Shown: positions 16,439 through 25,951 of the stretch, one piece after another
Layout: each line of letters begins with the position of its first letter
Position numbering within the stretch: position 1 is the first letter of the stretch
Source: SHWC01 sp050173345
Lineage (GTDB): Bacteria; Pseudomonadota; Alphaproteobacteria; UBA828
Assembly (NCBI GenBank): GCA_050173345.1
Contig: JBFXKW010000002.1
Coordinates: forward strand, 372,001 to 436,000
Direction: 5' to 3'
Length of the DNA: 64,000 nucleotides
Position numbers and translations under genes: made by a program
The notes under the pieces: model-generated
Told to the model about the DNA's origin: nothing
The model's database searches: none
What the model saw: only the letters and a program-made list of their open reading frames with translations

Positions 16439-17445
16439 CCGGCGACGCCGCGGCGCGGCTCGCGCGCGCCGGCGCCGACCGGGTGCTCATCCTCGACGGC
16501 GCCTATGGCACGAGGTTTCGCGGGCTCGACCTGCCCGAGGCGGCCTTTCGCGACGATCGGCTAGGGCAGCATCCGACCGCCCTCAAGGGCGACTACGAGG
16601 TGCTGAACCTGACCCGGCCGCAGCTCGTGCGCGGCCTCCATGACGCCTATCTCGCCGCCGGCGCGGACATCGTCACGACCAACAGCTTCAACGCCAACGC
16701 GATCATCCAGGCCGATGTCGGGCTTGCCGCGCTCGCGCCCGAGATGGCACGCGCCGGTGCCCGCCTCGCCCGCGCCGCCGCCGACGCTGCGATGGCCGCG
16801 GCGCCGGGGCGCCCGCGCTTCGTCGCCGGCGCGCTCGGCGTGACCCGGCGCAACCCCGCGCGGCAGGGCGGCGACAGCCCGCCCGGCATCGCCGAGGCTG
16901 ACGACGACGCGCTTCGTCTCGCCTGCCTCGGCGCCGCGGCAGCCTTGATCGAAGGCGGCACCGACCTGCTGCTGATCGAGACCGTGACCAGCCTGCACAA
17001 CGCGCGCCTTGCCGTCGCGGCGGCACGCCAGGCTGCGGAGGCGCATGGCACGGACTTGCCGATCGTGGTCTCGGGCACGGTCGGCGCGACGGGCCGCTTC
17101 GAATCTGGCGAGACGATCGCGGCCTTCGTTGAGGGCCTGGCCGATCTCGGCCTGTTCGCGATCGGCCTCAACTGCGCGCTGTCGGGCAAGGACTTGGCGC
17201 CCCACCTGGCCGCGCTCGCCCGCCTGAGCGGGAGCCGAATCTGGGTCTACCCGAACGCCGGCTATCCCGATGCCGCGGGGCACTATCACGAGCCGCCCGC
17301 CGAGACCGCCGATGCGCTTCGTGCGCTCGTCGCAAGCGGCACAGTCGATGCCGTGGGCGCCTGCTGCGGCTCGACGCCGGCGCATATCGAGGCCATCGCG
17401 CGCGCCGCCGCCGGCTTGATGCCTCGCGCGGCACGGCGCGAATGA
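16435..17445 (+). CDS. homocysteine S-methyltransferase family protein
   Basis: 336 residues from GTG at 16435, coupled to the preceding stop by a 4-bp overlap. A single homocysteine-binding barrel: LILDGAYGTRF at the start, TNSFNAN, LLLIETV, GLNCALSG with the first zinc cysteine and GACCGSTPAH with C310/C311. The domain transfers a methyl group from a donor (S-methylmethionine, betaine or another methylated compound) to a thiol. Next to a carnitine-dehydrogenase-like gene, a methylated amine such as betaine is a reasonable donor, but this is inference. The stop is 12 bp from the convergent TerC gene. Confidence 0.87.
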   Translation: MTGDAAARLARAGADRVLILDGAYGTRFRGLDLPEAAFRDDRLGQHPTALKGDYEVLNLTRPQLVRGLHDAYLAAGADIVTTNSFNANAIIQADVGLAALAPEMARAGARLARAAADAAMAAAPGRPRFVAGALGVTRRNPARQGGDSPPGIAEADDDALRLACLGAAAALIEGGTDLLLIETVTSLHNARLAVAAARQAAEAHGTDLPIVVSGTVGATGRFESGETIAAFVEGLADLGLFAIGLNCALSGKDLAPHLAALARLSGSRIWVYPNAGYPDAAGHYHEPPAETADALRALVASGTVDAVGACCGSTPAHIEAIARAAAGLMPRAARRE

Positions 17446-17457
17446 GACGGGACGGTC

Positions 17458-18276
17458 TCAGTCGCTCCGGTGGCGGTGCGGGCCCTCTCCGGCGCCGCCT
17501 GCCTCGCCTTCGACCTCCGCCTGCACGGCGGTCGCGGCCTCGCGTCTCTCGCGCCGGCGCCGCGCCAGGATGTTGAGCCCCTCGACGCCGGCCGAGAAGG
17601 CGATGGCGAAGTAGAGATACTCGCGCGGGATGTGGAAGTGCAGCCCGTCCGCGACCAGCGCGACGCCGACCAGGAGGATGAAGGAGAGCGCCAGCATCTT
17701 CACGGTGGGATGACGGCCGACGAAACGCGCCATCGGCCCCGACGCGAACAACATGAACAGCATCGCGATCACCACCGCCAGGATCATGACGATGATCTGG
17801 TTCGACATGCCGACCGCGGTGATCACCGAATCGAACGAGAACACGAAATCCAGCATGACGATCTGGGCGACGCCCATGGCGAAGCGCCGCGCCATCTGGC
17901 CCTTGTCGAGCGTCTCGTCGGCGCCCTCCTCGTCTCGTTCGATCGAATGGTGGATTTCGAGCGTGCCCTTGACGAGCAGGAACAGCCCGCCGAGCAGCAG
18001 CACCAGGTCGCGCGCCGAGACGGTGTGGCCCCCGATGTCGAACAGCGGGGCCTTCAGGCTGGCGAGCCAGGTGATCCCCATCAGGAAGCCGACGCGCATG
18101 CCGAGCGCGAGGCCGAGGCCGAGCTGGCGGGCGCGCCGCTGCTGCGCGCGCGGCATGCGCGAGACCACCAGCGCGATGAAGATCAAATTGTCAATGCCGA
18201 GCACGAGCTCGAGCGCGGTGAGCGTGAGCAGGCTCGCCCAGAACTCAATCGATGAGAGATCGACCGCGAAGATCAT
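17458..18276 (-). CDS. TerC family integral membrane protein
   Basis: 272 residues with seven predicted membrane segments. The family acidic motifs are present: LELVLGIDNLIFIA in the first helix and MLDFVFSFDSVITAVG in the middle, with paired Asp residues thought to bind metal ions. A charged loop (about 112-135) separates the halves and a Glu/Gly/His-rich tail ends the protein. Relatives (TerC, Alx, YoaE-type without CBS domains) export Mn or support metalation of secreted proteins. Its ATG lies 42 bp from the convergently read aguB stop side, on the same strand. Confidence 0.9.
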   Translation of the reverse strand: MIFAVDLSSIEFWASLLTLTALELVLGIDNLIFIALVVSRMPRAQQRRARQLGLGLALGMRVGFLMGITWLASLKAPLFDIGGHTVSARDLVLLLGGLFLLVKGTLEIHHSIERDEEGADETLDKGQMARRFAMGVAQIVMLDFVFSFDSVITAVGMSNQIIVMILAVVIAMLFMLFASGPMARFVGRHPTVKMLALSFILLVGVALVADGLHFHIPREYLYFAIAFSAGVEGLNILARRRRERREAATAVQAEVEGEAGGAGEGPHRHRSD

Positions 18277-18317
18277 GGGAGCGAACGGCTCAGCGCGTCA
18301 TGATGGCGGGCTCACGC

Positions 18318-19190
<873 letters not shown>

Positions 19191-19261
19191 GCCATGCCGC
19201 CTTGATCGCCGAATCGGGAGAGCCTATCACGGTGCCGGCCAATCGTTGAGGAGTGCTTGAG
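19191..19261. promoter_or_regulatory. divergent aguB/aguA promoter region
   Basis: The 71 bp between the two starts must carry promoters for both genes. No clear operator palindrome is seen, but TTGAGGAG at 19246-19253 is a good ribosome binding site for aguA. Confidence 0.5.
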
Positions 19262-20392
19262 GTGGGCGCCATCCTGAGAGGCACGCCGCGCGCCGACGGC
19301 TACCGCCTGCCGGGCGAGTTCGAGCCGCATGACGGCTGCTGGATGCTGTGGCCCGAGCGGCCCGACAATTGGCGGAACGGCGGCAAGCCGGCGCAGGCGG
19401 CGTTCGCCGCGCTCGCCGGCGCCATCGCGGCGTTCGAGCGCGTCACCGTCGGCGCCTCGGCCGCGCAATACCGCAACGCGCGGGCATTATTGCCGCCGGC
19501 CGTGCGGGTGGTCGAGCTGTCGAGCGACGATGCCTGGATGCGCGACGTCGCGCCCGCCTTCGTGATCGATGGGCGAGGCGGCGTGCGCGGCGTGCGCTTC
19601 GGCTTCAACGCCTGGGGCGGGCTCGAGGCCGGGCTCTATTTCCCGTGGCAGCGCGATGCCGAAATCGCCCCGAAGCTCCTCGAGATCGAGCGGCTCGACC
19701 GCTATGACGCGCCGCTCGTGCTCGAGGGCGGCGCGATCGCCTGCGACGGAGAGGGCACGCTGATCACGACCGTCGACTGCGTCCTCAACCACAACCGCAA
19801 TCCGGGGCTCGGCCACGACGAGGCGGAGGCGATCCTGCGCGACTATCTCGACATAGAGGCGACCGTCTGGATCGAGCACGGCCTGCCCACCGATGAGACC
19901 GGCGGGCATATCGACAATCTGGTCGCCTTCGTACGGCCGGGCGTGCTCGCCTTGGCCTGGACCGACGATCCGGCCGATCCGTTCTATCCGGTGGCGCGCG
20001 AGGCGATGGAAACGCTGCGCCATGCGCGGGACGCGCGCGGCCGCAGCTTCGACATCCATCGCATCCATCAGCCACCGCCGACCGTGATGACAGCGGACGA
20101 AGCGGCGGGCATCGACCGGGTCGAGGGCAGCAAGCCGCGGCGCGCGGGCGATGCGCTCTGCGCCTCCTACATCAACGCCTATGTCGGCAACGGCGTGGTC
20201 GTGGTCCCGGCGTTCGACGACGCCATGGACGCGCGCGCGCGCAGCGTCTATGCGACGCTGCATCCCGACCGGACGATCGTGCAGGTCCCGGCGCGCGAGA
20301 TCGTGCTCGGCGGCGGCGGCATCCATTGCATCACGCACGAGCAGCCGAGCCCGCAAGGCGTGCCGCCCGGTTTCGCGAGGCGGCACGCCTGA
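19262..20392 (+). CDS. aguA: agmatine deiminase
   Basis: 376 residues from GTG at 19262, which lies 8 bases after TTGAGGAG; a GTG at 19253 overlaps that site and is less likely. The peptidylarginine-deiminase fold is complete: GYRLPGEFEPHDGCWMLWP at the start, DAWMRDVAP, GFNAWGG, LEGGAIACDGEGTL, ETGGHIDN and the nucleophile C356 in GGGGIHCITHEQP. It hydrolyses agmatine to N-carbamoylputrescine and ammonia. With aguB it completes putrescine synthesis from arginine via agmatine; no arginine decarboxylase is in the window. Confidence 0.95.
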   Translation: MGAILRGTPRADGYRLPGEFEPHDGCWMLWPERPDNWRNGGKPAQAAFAALAGAIAAFERVTVGASAAQYRNARALLPPAVRVVELSSDDAWMRDVAPAFVIDGRGGVRGVRFGFNAWGGLEAGLYFPWQRDAEIAPKLLEIERLDRYDAPLVLEGGAIACDGEGTLITTVDCVLNHNRNPGLGHDEAEAILRDYLDIEATVWIEHGLPTDETGGHIDNLVAFVRPGVLALAWTDDPADPFYPVAREAMETLRHARDARGRSFDIHRIHQPPPTVMTADEAAGIDRVEGSKPRRAGDALCASYINAYVGNGVVVVPAFDDAMDARARSVYATLHPDRTIVQVPAREIVLGGGGIHCITHEQPSPQGVPPGFARRHA

Positions 20393-20401
20393 GCCTCCGG
20401 C

Positions 20402-20824
20402 TCATACCGCCGCGGTCACGTCGACCTCGATCAGCATGTCCTCGTGCGAGAGGCAGGAGACGCCGATCAGGGTGCGCGGCGGCGGGTTCTGCTTGCCGAA
20501 GATCTCGTGGGTCACCCGGTTGAGCTCGTTCTGATACGACATGTCGGTGAGATAGACCGTCATCTTCACGACGTTGCGCCAGTCCGCACCGAGCGAATCG
20601 AGCACCAGCTTGATGTTCGCGAAGGTGCGCTCGATCTGGCGGCTGAATCCGCCGCTCATCCATTCGCGCTCCTCCTCGGGCACGTGCGGGTGCTTGTGAT
20701 AGAGCGGGATCGGCCCGCAGCCCGCCATGAAGACGATGCGGCCGCCCTCGACCGCGAAGGCCGGCGCGAACGGCATGTTGTGCTCCGGCTTCGGCTCCAT
20801 GGGGTGGATCGGCGCGATTTTCAT
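20402..20824 (-). CDS. RidA family protein
   Basis: 140 residues with the YjgF/YER057c/UK114 trimer fold: IVFMAGCGPIPL, the helix QIERTFANIKLVLDSLGADWRNVVKMTVYLTD, and PPPRTLIGVSCL, whose arginine corresponds to the imine-binding Arg of RidA. The family deaminates reactive enamines and imines made by PLP enzymes. An insert (about 40-62, HKHPHVPEEEREW) makes it slightly longer than RidA itself. Convergent with aguA, 9 bp apart. Confidence 0.88.
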   Translation of the reverse strand: MKIAPIHPMEPKPEHNMPFAPAFAVEGGRIVFMAGCGPIPLYHKHPHVPEEEREWMSGGFSRQIERTFANIKLVLDSLGADWRNVVKMTVYLTDMSYQNELNRVTHEIFGKQNPPPRTLIGVSCLSHEDMLIEVDVTAAV

Positions 20825-21346
20825 CTGATCTTCTCCCGTGTGTTGGACATCGCGGCATCGTCACGAATCGGGGCCGCCTTGCCGATTCGCGCGGGGCCCG
20901 CTTCGGCGGACGAGGCGGCATGATGCCATGCCTCGCCGGGTCCATTCGCGGCCGGTGGCCCCCGCCGTCGTTCACGCACCGTTCGATTCCCCCGCCTTCG
21001 CCGGCCAGCGCGTCGATCCCGGTCGAATAGAAAAGCTTTTGATTCTTTTATGAAATCAGCGCCGCGCGGCGACTCGCCTCCGTCCAGGTCGCCAGCGCGC
21101 CAAGCCGAGCCTTCGAAAGCCGGGCGGAGCGCGCCTGCGACAAATTGTGAACAACGTCCGCGCCGGCTTGCCAAGGGGAGCAAAATCGGTAGATTCGCGC
21201 GCCTGTCGCGACCTGCCCGGGTCAGAACCACGGGCCGACACGATGGTCGGCGGCAATTCCTCCCTTGCGTCATCAACCGCATCGATCGTGGAAGACGTCG
21301 CGTTCCTCGGCCCGCCCCCCGAGACGTGCCGCAGAAAGGAACAGAG
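20825..21346. other. 522-bp intergenic region
   Basis: Between the divergent ridA-like and GntR-type genes. No supported gene. It has an AT-rich patch at about 21028-21056 (AAAAGCTTTTGATTCTTTTATG) inside otherwise GC-rich sequence, a plausible promoter or regulator-binding area. AAAGGAACAGAG just before 21347 is the ribosome binding site of the regulator gene. Confidence 0.5.
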
Positions 21347-22096
21347 GTGAATCGCAGCGTTTGGAGCTTCTACCCGATTTCGGGGCCGCGGGCGTTTGAA
21401 GAAGTCGTCGATCAGATCACCTTCGCGATCAGGACAGGGGCGTTCAAGCCGGGCGATCGGCTGCCATTGGTGGAAGAGCTCGCCCTCGCGATGAAGGTCA
21501 GCAAGCCGACCATCGGAGAAGCGATCAAGGTGCTGAGCCGCGCCGGCGTCCTCGTCGCGCAGCGCGGCGCGAGCGGCGGCCTTACCGTGGTCAGCGACAC
21601 GATCCCGGAGACGCTGACCATGCGCCGCCCATCGGGCTGGCGCGAGGCGACGCTCAAGGAGCTGGTCGAGGCGCGCCGCCCGATCGAGATGCAGATCGTC
21701 ATGCTGGCCGCCGAGCGCGCCACGCCGGAGGATTTCGAGGCGCTGCGCTACGCGGTCAACCAGCTCAAGGCGCAGAGCAACCTGCACACCATGCAGCGCC
21801 TGCACTTCGAGAACCTGTTCCACTACAATCTCGGGCGCGCCGCGCGGAGCGAGTTGCTCTCGTTCTACCAGCACCAGATCCTCGAACAGATCACGCTGCT
21901 GCTGCGCGACCATTTCCCGCAGGCGGTTGAGGTGTCGACATCCGCAGGCCACCACGAGCGCATGCTGAACGCCATGGAACGGGGCGACAAGAAGGCGCTC
22001 ATGGCGATTGCCGACGAGCATCTCGGCCTCGTCGAGAGCATCGCGGCCAAGCAGGCGCACGCGCCCGCCCGGCTCGGGCGGCGCGCCTTGGCCTGA
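21347..22096 (+). CDS. GntR family (FadR subfamily) transcriptional regulator
   Basis: 249 residues from GTG at 21347, preceded by AAAGGAACAGAG. An N-terminal winged helix-turn-helix (about 15-82: IRTGAFKPGDRLPLVEELA, VSKPTIGEAIKVLSRAGVL) is followed by an all-helical FCD domain (about 105-235) with the expected Arg/His-rich ligand or metal pocket (LHFENLFHYNLG, HHERMLNAME). Ligands are usually carboxylic acids. The aldo/keto reductase 66 bp downstream is the probable operon partner or target. Confidence 0.88.
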   Translation: MNRSVWSFYPISGPRAFEEVVDQITFAIRTGAFKPGDRLPLVEELALAMKVSKPTIGEAIKVLSRAGVLVAQRGASGGLTVVSDTIPETLTMRRPSGWREATLKELVEARRPIEMQIVMLAAERATPEDFEALRYAVNQLKAQSNLHTMQRLHFENLFHYNLGRAARSELLSFYQHQILEQITLLLRDHFPQAVEVSTSAGHHERMLNAMERGDKKALMAIADEHLGLVESIAAKQAHAPARLGRRALA

Positions 22097-22162
22097 GCGC
22101 TGCCGCAGGAGACGCGGAGACCATCGATCTGCTATTTTTCCCGGAAACGAGGAGGCAGATCG

Positions 22163-23029
22163 ATGGCCGCATCCACGGAAGATAGAAGCGGGCTGTCGCG
22201 GCTGATCAGCGGCCGCGATGGCCTGAGCATGCCGGCCTTCGGCATCGGCACCTGGCGCATGGGCGAGAGCGCGCGCGACCGCGCCAAGGAGATCGACGCG
22301 CTCAAGCTCGGCCTCGACGAGGGCGTGCGGCTGATCGACACCGCCGAGATGTACGGCAGCGGCAAGGCCGAGGAGATCGTCGCCGAGGCGGTCAAGGGGC
22401 GGCGCGACGAGATCTTCATCGTCTCGAAGGTGATGCCCCACAACGCCTCGCGCGCCGGCACGCTCAAGGCGGCCGAGGCGAGCCTCAAGCGCCTCGCGAC
22501 CGACCGCATCGACCTCTATCTGCTGCACTGGCCGGGCTCGGCGCCGATCGAGGAGACCCTCGATGCGTTCGACCGGCTCAAGCGCGACGGCAAGATCCGC
22601 CATTACGGCGTCAGCAATTTCGACGCCGGCGAGATGGTGCGCGCGCTCGGCGCCAAGAAGGGCGCGGCCATCGCCTCCAACCAGGTGATGTACAACCTGC
22701 TGCGGCGCGGCATCGAGACACGGCTGCTGCCCTGGTGCGCCGAGCAGGGCGTGATCGTGATGGCCTATTCGCCGCTCGACCGCGGCAGGCTCAAGCCGAG
22801 CAAGGGGCTCAAGGCCGTGGCGGCGCGCCACGGGGTCACGCCCGAGGCGGTCGCGATTGCCTGGACCATGCGCCTGCCGCACCTGGTGACGATCCCGAAA
22901 GCGGCTTCCACCAAGCACCTGCGCGACAACCTCGCGGCGGCGCGGCTGGTGCTGAGCGAGGCAGACCTCGCGACGCTCGATGCGGATTACCCGCCGCCCG
23001 AAGGCGACGTGCCGCTCGACATCGAGTAG
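22163..23029 (+). CDS. aldo/keto reductase
   Basis: 288 residues, preceded by AGGAGG. The catalytic tetrad is D59, Y64, K89 and H122 (LIDTAEMYG, VSKVMPHN, LYLLHWPG). NADPH-binding residues are in the C-terminal IPKAAS and its following helix. Cytosolic; it reduces aldehydes or ketones. It follows the GntR-type regulator on the same strand and ends 3 bp from the convergent VOC gene. Confidence 0.92.
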   Translation: MAASTEDRSGLSRLISGRDGLSMPAFGIGTWRMGESARDRAKEIDALKLGLDEGVRLIDTAEMYGSGKAEEIVAEAVKGRRDEIFIVSKVMPHNASRAGTLKAAEASLKRLATDRIDLYLLHWPGSAPIEETLDAFDRLKRDGKIRHYGVSNFDAGEMVRALGAKKGAAIASNQVMYNLLRRGIETRLLPWCAEQGVIVMAYSPLDRGRLKPSKGLKAVAARHGVTPEAVAIAWTMRLPHLVTIPKAASTKHLRDNLAAARLVLSEADLATLDADYPPPEGDVPLDIE

Positions 23030-23032
23030 CCG

Positions 23033-23554
23033 CTACTTCGCTGGCTTGGCGCGACGGCGGGTCGCCGTCTTGCCGGCCGCGGTGCGGCGCGCGGGCGAGC
23101 GGCGGCGTGCGGCCGGTGCGCCGGCGGGCGGGGCCCTCCTGTCCTCGACCGCGGGGAAGTTCAGTTCGATCGTGATGTCGTTCGGGTCCTTGACGAAGAG
23201 CTGCACCATGTTCTGCTCGGGCACCACCCGCTCGCGGATTTCGAGCTTGTGGCGCTTCAGCCTGCGCTTGATGCCCTCCAGGTCGTCGGCGGCGAAGGCG
23301 ATATGGTCGATCGGCCCGGTGCCGCCGTTGAGCGCCGATGCCCCTCTCTGCTCAAGATAGTAGGCCTGATCGGCGTTCGCGACCTTGCCCGCGAGATGGA
23401 TGCACGGCGTCGAGCCGATATAGAGCCAGTAGCCGGGGAAGGGAAACGGCGGCCGATACCCATCCTTGAGCCCGAGCACCTTGACGTAGAAGTCGCGCGT
23501 GACCTTCGGACGGTCGGACAGCACGAGCACATGCTCGAAACGGTTCAACGACAT
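23033..23554 (-). CDS. VOC family (glyoxalase/dioxygenase-like) protein with basic tail
   Basis: 173 residues. Residues about 1-130 are one vicinal-oxygen-chelate module pair: RFEHVLVLSDRPKVTRDFYVKVLGL, IHLAG, IDHIAFAADDLEGIKRRLKRH, and MVQLFVKDPNDITIELNF, with metal-site H and E in the usual places. The last about 38 residues are Arg/Ala/Lys/Pro-rich (APAARRRSPARR...ATRRRAKPAK), resembling histone-like tails, which is unusual for the family and may mediate nucleic-acid or membrane contact. Confidence 0.85.
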   Translation of the reverse strand: MSLNRFEHVLVLSDRPKVTRDFYVKVLGLKDGYRPPFPFPGYWLYIGSTPCIHLAGKVANADQAYYLEQRGASALNGGTGPIDHIAFAADDLEGIKRRLKRHKLEIRERVVPEQNMVQLFVKDPNDITIELNFPAVEDRRAPPAGAPAARRRSPARRTAAGKTATRRRAKPAK

Positions 23555-23667
23555 GGTCTCCAGTCCCTCTTCATGGCGCGGCAGGGCGGAAGGCTGAGAT
23601 CACAACACGCAGCGGGCCGGCGCGCAATGGCCACGATGCCGCACGGCAGAGCCGCATTCGGACCGGC

Positions 23668-24777
23668 CTAGAAGCGCCGCCGCGTGCTGGCCGCGTCCGC
23701 GATCCGCCGGCGCGCCAGCGCCTCGGCGGCCTGGCGCGGCAGCATCCCGCCGGCCCGCGCGCCCTCCAGCGTCTCGCGCACATTGCGCGCGATCTTCTCG
23801 CGAATCGCCTCGAACGCGGCGGCCTGGCTGCCGCCATGATACTCGACCGCGGCGCAGATCACGCCGCCGGCATTGGCGATGAAGTCCGGCAGGCTGAGCA
23901 CGCCGCGCGCGGCGAGCGCGGCCTCGGCCTCCGGCGTCGCCGGGATGTTGGCGCCCTGCACGATCAGCTTGGTCTTCAGCCGGCCGATCGTGTCGGCACG
24001 CAGCACGTCGGGCCGCGCCGCCGGGATCCAGATCTCGCACTCGACATCAAGCACGGCATCGGCCGGCCGCACCACGCCGCCCGCATAATCGGCGAGCCTG
24101 CCGCCGCTGCGCTTCAGCGCGATCGCCTTCTCCACGTCGAGCCCGCCGGGCGCGGCGAGCGTAGTCGAGGAATCGGAGACCGCGACGATCACGGCGCCCC
24201 TCTCGGCCAGGAAGCGGGCGGCGTGCGTGCCGACCGCGCCGAAGCCCTGGATGGCGACCCGCGCGCCTTTGACCGCGACGCCGGAATAGGGCTCGGCCGC
24301 CTCGGCCGCAACGGCGCAGCCGAGCCCGGTCGCGCCGATCTCGTCGAGCGGGATGCCGCCGACCGTGCGCGGCAGGCCGACGGCGCGGCCGATCTCGTCC
24401 TTGACCCAGCCCATGCAGCGCTCGTCGGTGCCCATGTCAGGGCCCGGGATGTAGTCGGTCAGGCCGCGAATGGCTTGGGCGAAGGCGCGGATCAGCGGCT
24501 CCTTTTCGCCTTCCGGCATGTGCGGGTCGCCGAACATGACCGACTTGCCGCCACCATGCGGCAGGCCGGCCGCCGCGTTCTTCAAGGTCATGGCGCGCGC
24601 CAGGCGAAAGCACTCCTCGACGCTGACGTCGGGCGCCATGCGGATGCCGCCGATCGCCGGGCCGCACGCCACATTGTCGACGACCACGATGCCCTTCATC
24701 CCGCTGCCGGGATCGTGGACGTGAACGATCTTGATCGGCCCGAGCTCGTCCGCGAAGCGGAACAGGTCGGCCGACAC
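23668..24777 (-). CDS. Glu/Leu/Phe/Val dehydrogenase, leucine dehydrogenase-like
   Basis: 369 residues from GTG at 24777, preceded by AAGGAGGCC within the end of the E2 gene. The amino acid dehydrogenase fold has GGIRMAPD, catalytic K66 (MTLKNAAAG) and K78 (HGGGKS), PGPDMGTDE, and the dinucleotide loop GFGAVG. Length and motif spacing fit leucine/valine/phenylalanine dehydrogenases, which make branched-chain 2-oxo acids for the adjacent E1/E2 complex. Last gene of the five-gene operon. Confidence 0.9.
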   Translation of the reverse strand: MSADLFRFADELGPIKIVHVHDPGSGMKGIVVVDNVACGPAIGGIRMAPDVSVEECFRLARAMTLKNAAAGLPHGGGKSVMFGDPHMPEGEKEPLIRAFAQAIRGLTDYIPGPDMGTDERCMGWVKDEIGRAVGLPRTVGGIPLDEIGATGLGCAVAAEAAEPYSGVAVKGARVAIQGFGAVGTHAARFLAERGAVIVAVSDSSTTLAAPGGLDVEKAIALKRSGGRLADYAGGVVRPADAVLDVECEIWIPAARPDVLRADTIGRLKTKLIVQGANIPATPEAEAALAARGVLSLPDFIANAGGVICAAVEYHGGSQAAAFEAIREKIARNVRETLEGARAGGMLPRQAAEALARRRIADAASTRRRF

Positions 24778-24778
24778 G

Positions 24779-25951
24779 TCAGGCCTCCTTCTCGAGGTCC
24801 GCGGTCAGGGCGGCGAGGAAGCGCGCCGCCTCGCCGCCCGTGATGCAGCGATGGTCGAAGGTGAGCGAGAGCGGCAATAGACTGCGCGCCTCGTAGCGGC
24901 CGCCGACCACGACGACCTGGCGCCCGATCACCCCGGCGCCGACGATCGCGACCTGCGGCGGCACGACCACGAGAGCCGCATGGATGCCGGCGATGGTGCC
25001 GAAATTGGAGAGCGTGATGGTCTGCCCGCGCAGCTCCGAGAGCGGCACGCTGCGGGCGCGCAAATCCGCCTTGAGCCGCTCGATGCCGCGCCTGATGTCG
25101 GCCGGCTCGCGATTGCCGACATCGTGCAGCACCGGCGCGAACAGGCCGTCGCCGGTGTCGATCGCGATGCCGAGGTCGATGCGCTCGTGCAGCTTGCGCG
25201 CCATCGCACGGCCGTCATACCAGGCGTTGAGTGCGGGCTCGGCCCGGCATCCCGCGACGATGGCACGGATCAGGCGGAGCGTGACGTCGGCCTTGGCGTT
25301 CGCCCAGGGGTCGACATCGGCGAAGCCGGTGATGGTCGCGGGCACCACCTCGGCATGGCTGCGCGCCATGTTGTCGGCCATGGCACGCCGGACGCCGCGC
25401 AGCGGTTCGTAACCTTCGCCGAGCTGCGGCGCCTCGGCGGCCTGCTCGACATCGACGCTGGTGATCTGGCCCTGCGCGCCGGTCGGCTTGACGCGCGACA
25501 GGTCGACGCCGAGCTGGCGCGCCAGTGCGCGCACCGCGGGCGTCGCCTTGATCGCTGCACCGGCCTCGGGCGGCGGCGCGCTCGGCTTCGCTTTGGCTGA
25601 AGCGGGCTTGGGCTGCGCCGGCTTCTGGGCGCCCGACGGCTTCGCCTTGGTCGCGGGCTTCGCGGGCGCAGCTTCGGCTTGCAACCGGCCGACCACGGTG
25701 CCGGTATCGGCCGCCGCCGTCTCCTCGAACTCGACCAGCGGCGCGCCGACCACCACGCGGTCGCCCGGCGCGCCGAACAGCTTGGCGATGCGGCCCGCGC
25801 GCGGCGACGGCACCTCGACCACCGCCTTGTCGGTCTCGACCGAGACCAGCGGCTGATCGGCCACGACATGATCGCCGACGCCGACCTGCCAGCTCACGAT
25901 CTCCGCCTCCTGCAGGCCCTCGCCGAGGTCGGGCAGCGCGAAGGTGCTCAT
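24779..25951 (-). CDS. 2-oxo acid dehydrogenase E2 (dihydrolipoyl acyltransferase)
   Basis: 390 residues from ATG at 25951. Domains in order: one lipoyl domain with K42 (ETDKAVVEVPSP), a long Ala/Pro/Lys linker (about 95-140), a peripheral subunit-binding domain (TPAVRALARQLGVDLSRV), and the catalytic domain. The usual DHRxxDG active-site motif reads DHRCITGG, so the Asp is Thr; this is odd and may affect catalysis. The gene overlaps E1 beta by 4 bp (ATGA) and is followed after 1 bp by the leucine-type dehydrogenase. Branched-chain 2-oxo acids are the likely substrates by context. Confidence 0.9.
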   Translation of the reverse strand: MSTFALPDLGEGLQEAEIVSWQVGVGDHVVADQPLVSVETDKAVVEVPSPRAGRIAKLFGAPGDRVVVGAPLVEFEETAAADTGTVVGRLQAEAAPAKPATKAKPSGAQKPAQPKPASAKAKPSAPPPEAGAAIKATPAVRALARQLGVDLSRVKPTGAQGQITSVDVEQAAEAPQLGEGYEPLRGVRRAMADNMARSHAEVVPATITGFADVDPWANAKADVTLRLIRAIVAGCRAEPALNAWYDGRAMARKLHERIDLGIAIDTGDGLFAPVLHDVGNREPADIRRGIERLKADLRARSVPLSELRGQTITLSNFGTIAGIHAALVVVPPQVAIVGAGVIGRQVVVVGGRYEARSLLPLSLTFDHRCITGGEAARFLAALTADLEKEA

